Of a stretch of 11,611 bases of DNA, positions 1 to 7,446 are shown in pieces. Source of the DNA: CAYTLQ01 sp964438715 (GTDB lineage Bacteria > Bacteroidota > Ignavibacteria > Ignavibacteriales > Ignavibacteriaceae); the NCBI GenBank assembly GCA_964438715.1, contig CAYTLQ010000283.1, forward strand, positions 1 through 11,611. Direction: 5' to 3'. The notes under the pieces are model-generated. The model made no database searches, had not been told where the DNA came from, and saw nothing but the letters and a program-made list of their open reading frames with translations. The position numbers were made by a program, and so were the translations under genes. Numbering within the stretch: position 1 is the stretch's first letter; each line of letters starts with the position of its first letter.

Positions 1-498
1 TCTGAAGATGATGTAATTGTATTTATTGTATGCGATACCGGAGAACGCTATTTAACAAAATTCCATAGTGAGGAATGGTTACGGGAAAAGAGACTTCTGA
101 AAGAACAAAGTAAACTTCTTCGGGATATTGCATTCATGAAGCGACAGAAGGGTAAAAAAGATCTTGTTTATGTGCATGCAAAAGATACAGTGAGAAAAGC
201 CGTTGAGGTAATGAATAACAGCGGATACTCACAACTCCCCGTTTTAGACTATGGTGATTCTGTCGGTAGTTTACGCGAGGCAAAAGTGATGTCTTCATTA
301 CTTGAGAATACAGCATTGCTTGATTCTTATGTAGAAGATATTATGGAGCCCGGCTTTCCATGCCTTGATGATAAGACTGAACTTGTTGTCGGAAAAAAAT
401 ATCTAACCGAATTTCCTGCAATATTATTGACTGAGTATGGAAGAATCGTTGAAATAATTACACGATATGATATTATAGAATATTCTGAAATTCATTAA
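1..498 (+). CDS. cbs: Cystathionine beta-synthase, C-terminal part with CBS-domain pair (5' end outside window)
   Basis: Frame 1 is open from the first base to the TAA at 496-498, giving 165 residues of a longer protein. The first ~30 residues carry the end of a fold-type II PLP catalytic domain: a DTGERYL motif (about residues 17-23), then a short HSEEWL stretch, as in cystathionine beta-synthases and related O-acetylserine sulfhydrylases. A charged linker (about 28-53) leads into two CBS motifs, roughly 54-105 and 112-163. The second ends in an ITRYDIIEY segment typical of CBS domains. An ATG at 136 would give only the CBS pair, but the in-frame catalytic-domain sequence upstream makes that start unlikely. 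The family condenses homocysteine with serine to cystathionine in the cytoplasm; CBS pairs often bind adenosyl ligands and regulate. The next gene, 13 bases downstream, encodes the enzyme for the following step of reverse transsulfuration, which favours this call over a plain cysteine synthase. The catalytic lysine lies outside the window. Confidence 0.82.
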   Translation, partial: SEDDVIVFIVCDTGERYLTKFHSEEWLREKRLLKEQSKLLRDIAFMKRQKGKKDLVYVHAKDTVRKAVEVMNNSGYSQLPVLDYGDSVGSLREAKVMSSLLENTALLDSYVEDIMEPGFPCLDDKTELVVGKKYLTEFPAILLTEYGRIVEIITRYDIIEYSEIH

Positions 499-506
499 GG
501 AAAGAG
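497..506 (+). promoter_or_regulatory. Shine-Dalgarno-like sequence for the gene at 512
   Basis: AAGGAAAGAG overlaps the stop codon of the upstream gene and ends 5 bases before the ATG at 512. It supports that start and suggests translation coupled to the preceding cystathionine beta-synthase. Confidence 0.6.
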
Positions 507-511
507 ATAAT

Positions 512-1645
512 ATGGGTTTCTCAACTGATGCAATTCATGCCGGACAAAAACCGGACAGTGAAACCGGTGCAGTAATTACTCCGGTTTATCTTACTTCAAC
601 TTATGCTCAGGAAGAGCTGGGGAAGCATAAAGGATTTGAATATGGAAGAACGCATAATTTTACCCGGCAGGCGTGGGAAAAAAATGTTGCTGTACTCGAA
701 AATGGAAATTATGGGATAGCATTTTCATCGGGCCTTTCAGCAATCCATTCTTTGATGACCTTATTAAAAGCGGGTGATCATGTTATTGTATCGGATAATG
801 TCTATGGGGGAACTTACCGACTCTTCGAACTAATTATGACAAATTTCGGTCTGAGTTTTTCATGGGTTGATACAAGTGAAGTAGATAATATCCGTAAATC
901 CATCTTGCCGAATACAAAAATGGTGTATATTGAAACACCCACCAATCCTATGCTTACACTAACTGATATTAGAGCAACAGCGGAAATTTGTCGCTCTGCC
1001 GGACTAATAAGTGTTGTCGATAATACTTTTATGAGTCCTTTTTATCAAAGACCATTGAATTATGGTATTGATATTGTAATACACAGTACAACAAAATATC
1101 TAAATGGGCACAGTGATATCATTGGTGGAATATTAGTAATGAATAATGACTCATATCACGAGAGATTACGGTACATTCAGAATGCAATCGGAGCTGTCCC
1201 TTCTCCATTCGATTGTTGGCTGGCGCTCCGCTCTACTAAAACATTGGCTGTTCGTATGGAGCGGCATAATTATAACGCAGGTAAAGTTGCTGAGTATTTG
1301 CTGACACATCCTGCGGTAGAAAAAGTAATTTACCCGGGTTTGGAGTCACATCCACAGCATAAATTAGCAACTCAGCAGATGAGTGGTTTTGGCGGAATGG
1401 TATCCTTTATTGCACGGAATTATGAAATTACACAAAAATTCCTTAAATCTGTACGCATCTTTACTCTTGCAGAAAGCCTCGGTGGAGTAGAAAGTCTTGT
1501 CTGTCATCCGGTTACAATGACTCATGCATCTGTTCCAAAAGAACGCCGCGAAAAATTCGGGTTAACCGAAAATCTCATCAGGTTAAGTGTGGGAATTGAA
1601 GATGTGGATGATCTGATTGAAGACCTGAAAAATGCCCTACATTAA
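512..1645 (+). CDS. Cystathionine gamma-lyase (or gamma-synthase), PLP-dependent
   Basis: This 377-residue protein is full length for the Cys/Met metabolism PLP family (usual ~380-400). Visible landmarks are Y44 and R46 in an EYGRT motif (phosphate contacts from the neighbouring subunit), Y98 in YGGTYR (ring stacking), D170 in VVDNTF (pyridine nitrogen), the Schiff-base lysine K195 in HSTTKYLNGHSD, and E321 in AESLGG followed by HPVTMTHASVP. The two glycines in YGGT and the glutamate before SLGG fit cystathionine gamma-lyases and gamma-synthases rather than methionine gamma-lyase. Sequence alone separates lyase from synthase poorly. The adjacent cystathionine beta-synthase argues for the lyase, giving cysteine, 2-oxobutyrate and ammonia from cystathionine. 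One oddity is THNFTR (about residues 47-52), where the family usually has a proline in place of F. Cytoplasmic; probably co-transcribed with both neighbours. Confidence 0.88.
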   Translation: MGFSTDAIHAGQKPDSETGAVITPVYLTSTYAQEELGKHKGFEYGRTHNFTRQAWEKNVAVLENGNYGIAFSSGLSAIHSLMTLLKAGDHVIVSDNVYGGTYRLFELIMTNFGLSFSWVDTSEVDNIRKSILPNTKMVYIETPTNPMLTLTDIRATAEICRSAGLISVVDNTFMSPFYQRPLNYGIDIVIHSTTKYLNGHSDIIGGILVMNNDSYHERLRYIQNAIGAVPSPFDCWLALRSTKTLAVRMERHNYNAGKVAEYLLTHPAVEKVIYPGLESHPQHKLATQQMSGFGGMVSFIARNYEITQKFLKSVRIFTLAESLGGVESLVCHPVTMTHASVPKERREKFGLTENLIRLSVGIEDVDDLIEDLKNALH

Positions 1646-1674
1646 AAGAGGATGTTTTTCTCTCCTGATTTGAG

Positions 1675-1682
1675 TATTTTTG
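1675..1682 (+). promoter_or_regulatory. TATTTTTG, -7-like element of Bacteroidota type (weak)
   Basis: The octamer matches the TAnnTTTG -7 consensus known for the Bacteroidota housekeeping sigma factor and lies 34 bases before the ATG at 1717. No TTTG -33 element is present 19-21 bases upstream. It could be an internal promoter for the methionine gamma-lyase-like gene. Confidence 0.25.
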
Positions 1683-1701
1683 AATAATATTTTTTCAAAA
1701 A
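1677..1701. repeat. AT-rich inverted repeat between two PLP-enzyme genes
   Basis: TTTTTGAA (1677-1684) and TTCAAAAA (1694-1701) are perfect inverted copies separated by 9 bases. All but one base pair per side is A-T, so it would be a weak hairpin. It lies in the 71-base gap just upstream of the ribosome binding site at 1705. It could be an operator or processing site, or simply a product of AT-rich composition. Confidence 0.35.
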
Positions 1702-1704
1702 TTC

Positions 1705-1711
1705 AAGGGAG
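1705..1711 (+). promoter_or_regulatory. Strong Shine-Dalgarno site for the gene at 1717
   Basis: AAGGGAG lies 5 bases before the ATG and is the best ribosome binding site in the window. It fixes the start at 1717 and shows that this organism uses Shine-Dalgarno pairing at least for some genes. Confidence 0.7.
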
Positions 1712-1716
1712 ATGCG

Positions 1717-3045
1717 ATGAGTGAAGAACTAAAAACTTCAGTCAGTGAAAATGTTGTAGATGATTCCCGCTATTCAATGGAGACACATCTTATCTACGGC
1801 AAAAATGAAAGTAAAAAATGGGACTACTCTCATCATGTAGTAACTCCACTTTCATCATCGGTAATTTTCCGTTTAGATTCTGCAGAAAGAGGGGCAGAAG
1901 GATTTCAGGAGTTTGCAAACACTGAACAATTCGGACATGATTTATTCCCCATCTATATCTACGATAGAATGGGAGAACCAAATAAAGACCTTCTCGAAGA
2001 AAATCTGGCTTATGTTGAAAAAGGTGAAACTGCTGTTACTTTTGCCACCGGAATGGGAGCTATTTCCGGTATTCTTGGTATTCTAACCAAGTCAGGTGAC
2101 GAAGTAATTGCTCATGGTTCACTTTATGGTTGTACTTATTCTTTGCTTTACAACTGGTACCCGAGATATAATATTCATGCAAAACCAGTTGATCTTACCA
2201 ATGCAAAAAATCTTGAGCCAGCAATTACACCTAAGACTCGTGTAGTTTATTTTGAATCACCCTCAAATCCGAATTTGGATATTATTGATATTGTTGCCGT
2301 TCGTGAGATAGTTGATGAGGCGAACAAAGGTCGTAAAGAAACTGAGAAAATCTACATAGTAGTTGACAACACATTCGCTACACCTTACTGCCAGAGACCA
2401 ATTGAATTTGGGGCAGATTTTGTTGTGCATTCTCTTACTAAAGGCATTGGTGGTTTTGGTACTGACATGGGAGGTGTTGTGGTAGGTAAAAAGCACTTCC
2501 GTGATATGCTTCTGCTTGTACGCAAGGATTTTGGGGCTGTTTTGGGAACAAAATCGGCCTGGACAATACTAACTTACGGTTTACCCACATTACATCTACG
2601 AGTAAGCAGACAGATTAAAAATGCTCAGAGAGTTGCAGAATATTTAAATTCTCACCCTAAAGTGGCATTTGTTAATTATCCGGGACTACCAACATTCAAA
2701 CATTACGAGTTGGCCAAAAAGCAGATGCTTGATTTTAATGGCAATTTTGCTCCGGGTAGTCTGGTGTATTTCGGCTTAAAAGGAGATTCGCTCGAAGCAA
2801 TGAAAGAAAGCGGAAGAAAACTGATGAATTTTGCCGCTAAGAATGCTTACACCTTAACACTAGCAGTTAGCCTCGGACATACAAGAACTCTTATTGAGCA
2901 TCCTGCTTCAATGACACATTCAATGATACCGGCAGATGAATTAATTTCTCATGGTGTTAATCCGGGCGGTATCCGATTAGCAATTGGATTGGAAAATGCA
3001 GATGATTTGATTATGGATCTCGAAAAATCTCTCGAGATTGTGTAA
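1717..3045 (+). CDS. Methionine gamma-lyase-like / O-acylhomoserine sulfhydrylase-like PLP enzyme
   Basis: This 442-residue member of the Cys/Met metabolism PLP family is ~40 residues longer than the norm, with an N-terminal extension of roughly 35 residues. Landmarks are Y82 and R84 in YDRMGEPN, C139 in SLYGCTY, D217 in VVDNTF, the PLP lysine K242 in HSLTKGIGG, and SLGHT with EHPASMTHS near the C-terminus. The cysteine in YGCT matches the active-site cysteine characteristic of methionine gamma-lyases (Cys116 in the Pseudomonas enzyme). The TKGIGGFGT stretch instead resembles O-acetylhomoserine sulfhydrylases. The substrate is therefore open: gamma-elimination of methionine or homocysteine (giving a thiol, 2-oxobutyrate and ammonia), or sulfhydrylation of an activated homoserine. 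It is a diverged paralogue of the preceding gene, 71 bases downstream of it, and last before the terminator at 3055. The family assignment is firm; the exact reaction is inferred. Confidence 0.75.
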   Translation: MSEELKTSVSENVVDDSRYSMETHLIYGKNESKKWDYSHHVVTPLSSSVIFRLDSAERGAEGFQEFANTEQFGHDLFPIYIYDRMGEPNKDLLEENLAYVEKGETAVTFATGMGAISGILGILTKSGDEVIAHGSLYGCTYSLLYNWYPRYNIHAKPVDLTNAKNLEPAITPKTRVVYFESPSNPNLDIIDIVAVREIVDEANKGRKETEKIYIVVDNTFATPYCQRPIEFGADFVVHSLTKGIGGFGTDMGGVVVGKKHFRDMLLLVRKDFGAVLGTKSAWTILTYGLPTLHLRVSRQIKNAQRVAEYLNSHPKVAFVNYPGLPTFKHYELAKKQMLDFNGNFAPGSLVYFGLKGDSLEAMKESGRKLMNFAAKNAYTLTLAVSLGHTRTLIEHPASMTHSMIPADELISHGVNPGGIRLAIGLENADDLIMDLEKSLEIV

Positions 3046-3054
3046 TTATCAACC

Positions 3055-3086
3055 GGTAGTCCGTTTCCGACGGACTGCCTTTCTTT
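3055..3086 (+). terminator. Intrinsic terminator of the transsulfuration operon
   Basis: GGTAGTCCGT (3055-3064) pairs with ACGGACTGCC (3070-3079) in a 10-bp stem with one G-U pair and a TTCCG loop. TTTCTTT follows at once (3080-3086). It begins 10 bases after the stop codon at 3045, which is the expected position for a rho-independent terminator. Confidence 0.82.
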
Positions 3087-3148
3087 CCACTTCGTGTTAC
3101 TATATTCTCAGGGCTGCAATCTTAATGAAATAACCTTTTAACTCACTT

Positions 3149-4915
3149 TTGAGCAAGGTATTTCAGCGATCGATAATAAATGAAAGGTTATTTGAAGTGG
3201 CAAAACTTATTCTGAATGAAGTTCCACGGATACAATCTATCCGCGAGATGCTCGATATGTCAAAATCTCAGTTCGGGGATAAGACAGCGCTTGAGGATTT
3301 GGTCAATACTCCAATATCCGGCCAGACATATAATCAATTACATTCTTCAGTTCTACGCTTTGGTCAGGCGTTAAGAAATGCCGGAATTCCGGAGCGCTCC
3401 CATATATCACTCATCGGTGAAAACAGGGTGCAGTGGGCAATATCATATTTGGCATGTATGTATTTTAATTATGTTGTTGTTCCAATAGATAAAAATCTGC
3501 CTGCCACAGAAATATTGAACATTATCCATGAATCAGATTCAGTAGCAGTAATTTGCACTGAGCAATTCACCTCAATTTTCAGGGAAAGTGGCCATATACT
3601 TCGGCATGTAGTATATTACATCACTATGGACAATGAAACTTATGGTGGTAAGTTTCTCTCCATGGTTGAGATGATTCAAAAGACGAATGAGCCTGATAAA
3701 ATGACACTCCCCAAAATCAATCCCAATGATCTTGCAGAAATAATTTTTACTTCCGGCTCCTTAGGGAGGGCAAAAGGAGTTATGTTAAGTCAGAATAATT
3801 TAGCGTCAAATCTGGTGAGTATGCGCCAAATGCTGATGATTTATCCGGAAGATCGGTTTTTATCGGTATTGCCAATCCATCACACCTATGAGTGCACCTG
3901 TGGAATGTTATGTCCATTATACAGCGGAGCTTCAGTTCATTATGCCCGCTCATTAAAAACGGTTGTCGAGGATTTACAAAAAGTTAGGGCAACGATCTTA
4001 TTGGCTGTACCCCTGCTTTATGAAAAAATGTTTAAAAGGATTTATAAATCTATTAACGAAAATAAAGTAAAATCAAAAATCATTAGACCGCTAATTAATA
4101 TTTCGAAACTTGCCGAAATGGTTGGTTGGAAAGGCGCTAAGAAAAAGATATTTGCCGAACTTCATCATAAGTTTGGTGGTTCTGTTCGTTTGTTTATTGC
4201 CGGAGGTGCAGCACCTGACCCGATGGTTGCCAAAGGTTTAAGAGAGTTTGGCTTTGCCTTCATCCAAGGTTACGGATTAACCGAGACCAGTCCTATTCTT
4301 ACACTGAACAGACCTGACTGTTTTAAAGATGAGGCGGCGGGAATACCCTTACCGGGTGTTGAAGTGAAAATTGCCACACCGGACCAGGATGGCGTTGGTG
4401 AAATTATTGCAAGGGGAGGAAATGTGATGTTGGGATATTATAAAAATCCTGTTGCTACCGAAGCTGTGATGCGGGATGGCTGGTTTTATACGGGTGATAT
4501 TGGATATTTCGACACCGATGGATTTCTTCATATCAGCGGCAGGAAGAAAAATGTTATAATAACAGCAAACGGCAAAAATGTTTACCCTGAAGAGATTGAG
4601 GATTTGCTTCATAGAAGTAATTTCATTCAGGAATCTCTTGTGTTTGCCGATAAAAATAACAAAGATAAGGATGTAATAGCAGCACAAATCGTTCCTGATT
4701 CGGAGGCGTTTATTGAATTATCGGAGAAGGAGAAAATTCAGTTGACGGAGGAATTTATCAGGAAGACTATTGAAGATGTAGTAAAAAAAGTTAATGAAGA
4801 ACTTCCTTCATTCAAAAGAATACAAAAATTCTACATTCGTACCAGAGAATTCGAAAAAACGACAACTCAGAAAATCAAAAGATATTTAGTTCAGGAAACC
4901 GTACCAGAGGATTAA
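3149..4915 (+). CDS. Long-chain acyl-CoA synthetase (AMP-forming), TTG start
   Basis: This 588-residue AMP-binding (ANL superfamily) enzyme would activate a fatty acid with ATP to an acyl-adenylate and then an acyl-CoA. Motifs in order: the P-loop-like A3 motif TSGSLGRAKG (201-210), the IHHTYE segment seen in long-chain synthetases, the A5 motif YGLTETSP (375-382), YTGD with D450 (ribose contact), GRKKNVI (464-470) at the domain hinge, and a C-terminal A10 motif TTTQKIKR whose lysine K575 should act in adenylation. The P-loop has SL where TT is usual, and the A10 motif has Q where G is common. No ATG precedes the domain; a stop lies at 3131 in this frame, so the start is TTG 3149 or GTG 3197. 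ATG 3248 (residue 34) would also keep the whole conserved domain. There is no clear Shine-Dalgarno site. It follows a terminator, so it probably has its own promoter in 3087-3148, which I cannot identify. Cytoplasmic or membrane-associated. Confidence 0.88.
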   Translation: MSKVFQRSIINERLFEVAKLILNEVPRIQSIREMLDMSKSQFGDKTALEDLVNTPISGQTYNQLHSSVLRFGQALRNAGIPERSHISLIGENRVQWAISYLACMYFNYVVVPIDKNLPATEILNIIHESDSVAVICTEQFTSIFRESGHILRHVVYYITMDNETYGGKFLSMVEMIQKTNEPDKMTLPKINPNDLAEIIFTSGSLGRAKGVMLSQNNLASNLVSMRQMLMIYPEDRFLSVLPIHHTYECTCGMLCPLYSGASVHYARSLKTVVEDLQKVRATILLAVPLLYEKMFKRIYKSINENKVKSKIIRPLINISKLAEMVGWKGAKKKIFAELHHKFGGSVRLFIAGGAAPDPMVAKGLREFGFAFIQGYGLTETSPILTLNRPDCFKDEAAGIPLPGVEVKIATPDQDGVGEIIARGGNVMLGYYKNPVATEAVMRDGWFYTGDIGYFDTDGFLHISGRKKNVIITANGKNVYPEEIEDLLHRSNFIQESLVFADKNNKDKDVIAAQIVPDSEAFIELSEKEKIQLTEEFIRKTIEDVVKKVNEELPSFKRIQKFYIRTREFEKTTTQKIKRYLVQETVPED

Positions 4916-4926
4916 CTGCCTTTTAT

Positions 4927-4934
4927 TATTTTTG
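4927..4934 (+). promoter_or_regulatory. TATTTTTG, -7-like element upstream of the gene at 4961 (weak)
   Basis: This matches TAnnTTTG and lies in the 45-base gap between the acyl-CoA synthetase and the alanine dehydrogenase-like gene. No -33 TTTG is present at the expected spacing (around 4903-4908). The gene at 4961 also lacks a Shine-Dalgarno site; its leader is A/T-rich, as in many Bacteroidota. Confidence 0.25.
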
Positions 4935-4960
4935 TACTAATAAATTAAAATAGAATTTTT

Positions 4961-6082
4961 ATGAGAATTGGAATACCAAAAGAAAGAAGATTTGAAGAAA
5001 AGCGAGTTGCACTCGCACCTGCGGGAGTGGATTCTCTCATTCGTTCTGGGCATGTAGTTTATATTGAAAAAGGCGCCGGTGAAGGGAGCCATTTTTCGGA
5101 TGAAGAATATGAGAGCCTTGGGGCGAAAATTGTTTATAACCCTGAAGAAGTATATCAACGCTCGGAGTTAGTTGTTAAAGTTAATCGTATAACTGAAGAA
5201 GAATGTGAACTTCTTAAAGAGGGACAGACGATATTCAGTTTTTTACATTTGGCAATTGGTGAAAGAAAAGTTGTTAATGCTTTATTGGAAAAAAACATCA
5301 CTGCCATCGGAATTGAACTGATCGAATTGGATGGAAGTCTTCCAATACTTCAGGCAATGAGTGAAATTGCCGGACAGTTGGCTATTCAGGTGTCTGAAAG
5401 TTTACTCGAAAGTAAAAATAATTTTGGCAGAGGAGTTTTGCTGGGAGGTATTTCCGGTGTTGCTCCTGCCGCGGTCGTTATTATAGGCGCAGGTGTTGTT
5501 GGTACCATGGCGGCCAGAGCGGCACTAGGCAGAGGAGCCTCTGTAATAGTACTTGATAAAGATCTGAACCGTCTTAGAAATATTGATAATCTCTTTCAGA
5601 AAAAAATCACTACCGTTATGGCAAATCCATATACCATAGCGAGGGGAGTGAAATTTGCAGATGTACTTATCGGTTCGGTAATGATTAAAGCGGAGAAGAC
5701 TCCACATATTGTAACTGAAGAAATGGTAAAGACAATGAAGAAGGGTAGTGTAATCATAGATGTTTCTATCGATCAGGGAGGATGCATAGAAACAAGTCGT
5801 CCGACAACACTCTCCAACCCAATATTTCTGCAACACGATGTTATACACTATTGTGTACCAAATATGCCGGCATTGGTTTCCAGAACAGCATCGTATGGTT
5901 TAACCAATGCGTCGTTGCCGTATATTCATAAAATTGCTGAAAAAGGTCTTACAGCATCACTCCTGGAAGATCCGGGATTAATGCAAGGTGTTTGCACATT
6001 TAACGGTTATTGCTCAAACGAGATTATAGCGGAAACTTTTAATCTGGAGTACCGTCGAATCCATATTTTTTCTAAAAACTAG
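4961..6082 (+). CDS. Alanine dehydrogenase-family oxidoreductase with altered active site (Lys75 to Asn)
   Basis: At 373 residues it matches the usual length of alanine dehydrogenases (~370), which interconvert L-alanine and pyruvate with NAD. The N-terminal domain begins MRIGIPKE and keeps R15 in KRVALAPAG and H96 in FLHLA. The Rossmann domain has GAGVVG (176-181) with D199 at the end of the second strand (a sign of NAD preference), then IDQGGC with D271. At position 75, however, where known enzymes have the substrate-binding lysine of a KVKEP motif, the sequence reads K73-V74-N75-R76-I77. CVANMP is also CVPNMP here. Either R76 or another residue compensates, or the substrate differs: another 2-oxo/amino acid, or a role nearer the related saccharopine and transhydrogenase-alpha branches. 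Fold and NAD binding are confident; alanine as substrate is uncertain. It is followed 11 bases later by a CoA-transferase, probably in one transcript. Confidence 0.8.
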   Translation: MRIGIPKERRFEEKRVALAPAGVDSLIRSGHVVYIEKGAGEGSHFSDEEYESLGAKIVYNPEEVYQRSELVVKVNRITEEECELLKEGQTIFSFLHLAIGERKVVNALLEKNITAIGIELIELDGSLPILQAMSEIAGQLAIQVSESLLESKNNFGRGVLLGGISGVAPAAVVIIGAGVVGTMAARAALGRGASVIVLDKDLNRLRNIDNLFQKKITTVMANPYTIARGVKFADVLIGSVMIKAEKTPHIVTEEMVKTMKKGSVIIDVSIDQGGCIETSRPTTLSNPIFLQHDVIHYCVPNMPALVSRTASYGLTNASLPYIHKIAEKGLTASLLEDPGLMQGVCTFNGYCSNEIIAETFNLEYRRIHIFSKN

Positions 6083-6093
6083 AATCTTTCACT

Positions 6094-7443
6094 ATGACAA
6101 TAGAATTAAATAATAAAATACAATACTCTGCCGGTGTAATGAAAAACTATTCATCGAAACTGGTATCTGCTGAAGATGCGGTGAGGGTGATAAAATCCGG
6201 AGATAAAGTTCTTGTTCATTCTAACTGCGCCATTCCCGGGAAATTAGTACAGGCTATGGTTGAGCGCAAAGAAGAATTATCTGATGTTGAGATACTTCAT
6301 GTCCTTGCAGTCGGTGATTTGCCCTATCTCGCTCCCGGAATGGAGAGGCACTTCAAACATAGCTCTTTTTTTATGGGTGCAAATGTCAGGAAAGCGGTGA
6401 ATGAAGGCAGAGCCGATTATACGCCGATTTACCTGTATGAATATCCATCTCTCTTTTCAAAGGGAATAATTAAACCTAATGTGGCATTGATACATGTTTC
6501 TCCGCCCGATGAACATGGATTTTGCAGTTATGGTGTAGAGGTAGGTATTACTAAAACCCCTGCAGAAAAAGCGGAAATTATCATTGCGCAGGTAAATCCA
6601 AATATGCCGCGTGCCCTGGGTGATAGTTTTATTCATATTAACAGGATTCACTTTATCGTCGAATCTGATGAGCCCATTCTTGAATTACCACAGGGGGAAA
6701 AAGATCTCACACCTGAACAGGAACAAATCTATTCCAAAATAGGAGAGTATATAGCAGATCTTATTGAGGATGGTTCTACGCTTCAGATGGGTATTGGAGT
6801 AATACCTGATTCTGTTTTAAAGTTTCTTGGAACAAAGAAAGATCTTGGCATCCATTCTGAAATGTTTTCTGATGGAATAATCGGGCTTGTAGAGTCGGGC
6901 ATTTTAACAAATGCGAAGAAGACTTTACATACTGGTAAAATAATTGCAGGTTTTGTATTAGGTACAAAAAAGTTGTATAACTTTATTAATAATAATCCTC
7001 TTATCGAGTTTCATCCTCAGGAATATGTAAATGATCCTTTTATTATTGCCCAAAATGAAAAAATGGTTGCAATAAATTCCGCAATTGAGGTTGATATTAC
7101 CGGTCAGGTTTGCTCAGATTCTATTGGTCCGAAATTATATAGCGGATTTGGAGGCCAGGTGGATTTTATACGAGGCGCTTCCCGTTCTAAAGGTGGTAAA
7201 CCTATTATTGCTCTACCTTCAACTACGAAAGATGAAGCTATTTCGCGAATTGTGATGAGCCTTAAACCCGGTGCAGGAGTTGTTACAAATCGTGCGGATG
7301 TTCATTATGTTGTTACTGAATATGGAGTAGCCCAACTCTTTGGAAAAACAATCAGACAAAGGGCTACAGAGTTAATTAATATAGCCCATCCAAAATTTCG
7401 GGATGAATTAACAGCATACGCAAAGAAAAATAATTATCTATAG
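6094..7443 (+). CDS. Acetyl-CoA hydrolase/4-hydroxybutyrate CoA-transferase family protein
   Basis: This 449-residue protein spans both halves of the class I CoA-transferase family that includes 4-hydroxybutyrate CoA-transferase (AbfT) and acetyl-CoA hydrolases. Visible motifs are SPPDEHGFCSYG in the N-terminal half, GIGVIPD (233-239), the catalytic glutamate E256 in HSEMFSDG (which forms the glutamyl-CoA intermediate in this family), and GFGGQVDF (about 351-358) with the conserved glycines. It would move CoA between acetyl-CoA and another short acyl acid; the acceptor cannot be read from sequence. ATG 6094 gives ~15 residues more than relatives, and ATG 6139 (MKNYSSKLVSAEDAV) would match the usual N-terminus; neither has a clear Shine-Dalgarno site. 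It lies between the alanine dehydrogenase-like gene (11 bases) and a phosphatase (3 bases), suggesting co-expression, perhaps in fermentative acid metabolism. Confidence 0.88.
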   Translation: MTIELNNKIQYSAGVMKNYSSKLVSAEDAVRVIKSGDKVLVHSNCAIPGKLVQAMVERKEELSDVEILHVLAVGDLPYLAPGMERHFKHSSFFMGANVRKAVNEGRADYTPIYLYEYPSLFSKGIIKPNVALIHVSPPDEHGFCSYGVEVGITKTPAEKAEIIIAQVNPNMPRALGDSFIHINRIHFIVESDEPILELPQGEKDLTPEQEQIYSKIGEYIADLIEDGSTLQMGIGVIPDSVLKFLGTKKDLGIHSEMFSDGIIGLVESGILTNAKKTLHTGKIIAGFVLGTKKLYNFINNNPLIEFHPQEYVNDPFIIAQNEKMVAINSAIEVDITGQVCSDSIGPKLYSGFGGQVDFIRGASRSKGGKPIIALPSTTKDEAISRIVMSLKPGAGVVTNRADVHYVVTEYGVAQLFGKTIRQRATELINIAHPKFRDELTAYAKKNNYL

Positions 7444-7446
7444 TTC

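Noticed and set aside
136..498. Stand-alone CBS-domain protein starting at ATG 136
   Set aside because: The same frame continues upstream to base 1 with the end of a PLP catalytic domain (DTGERYL), so this is the tail of a larger enzyme.
3046..3148. Search for a promoter or riboswitch ahead of the acyl-CoA synthetase
   Set aside because: Apart from the terminator hairpin, I saw no TAnnTTTG or -35/-10 pair and no structured leader that could be supported.
4349..4687. Minus-strand open frame of 112 codons
   Set aside because: It is antisense to the conserved C-terminal half of the acyl-CoA synthetase, including the YTGD and GRKKNVI motifs, and has no features of its own.
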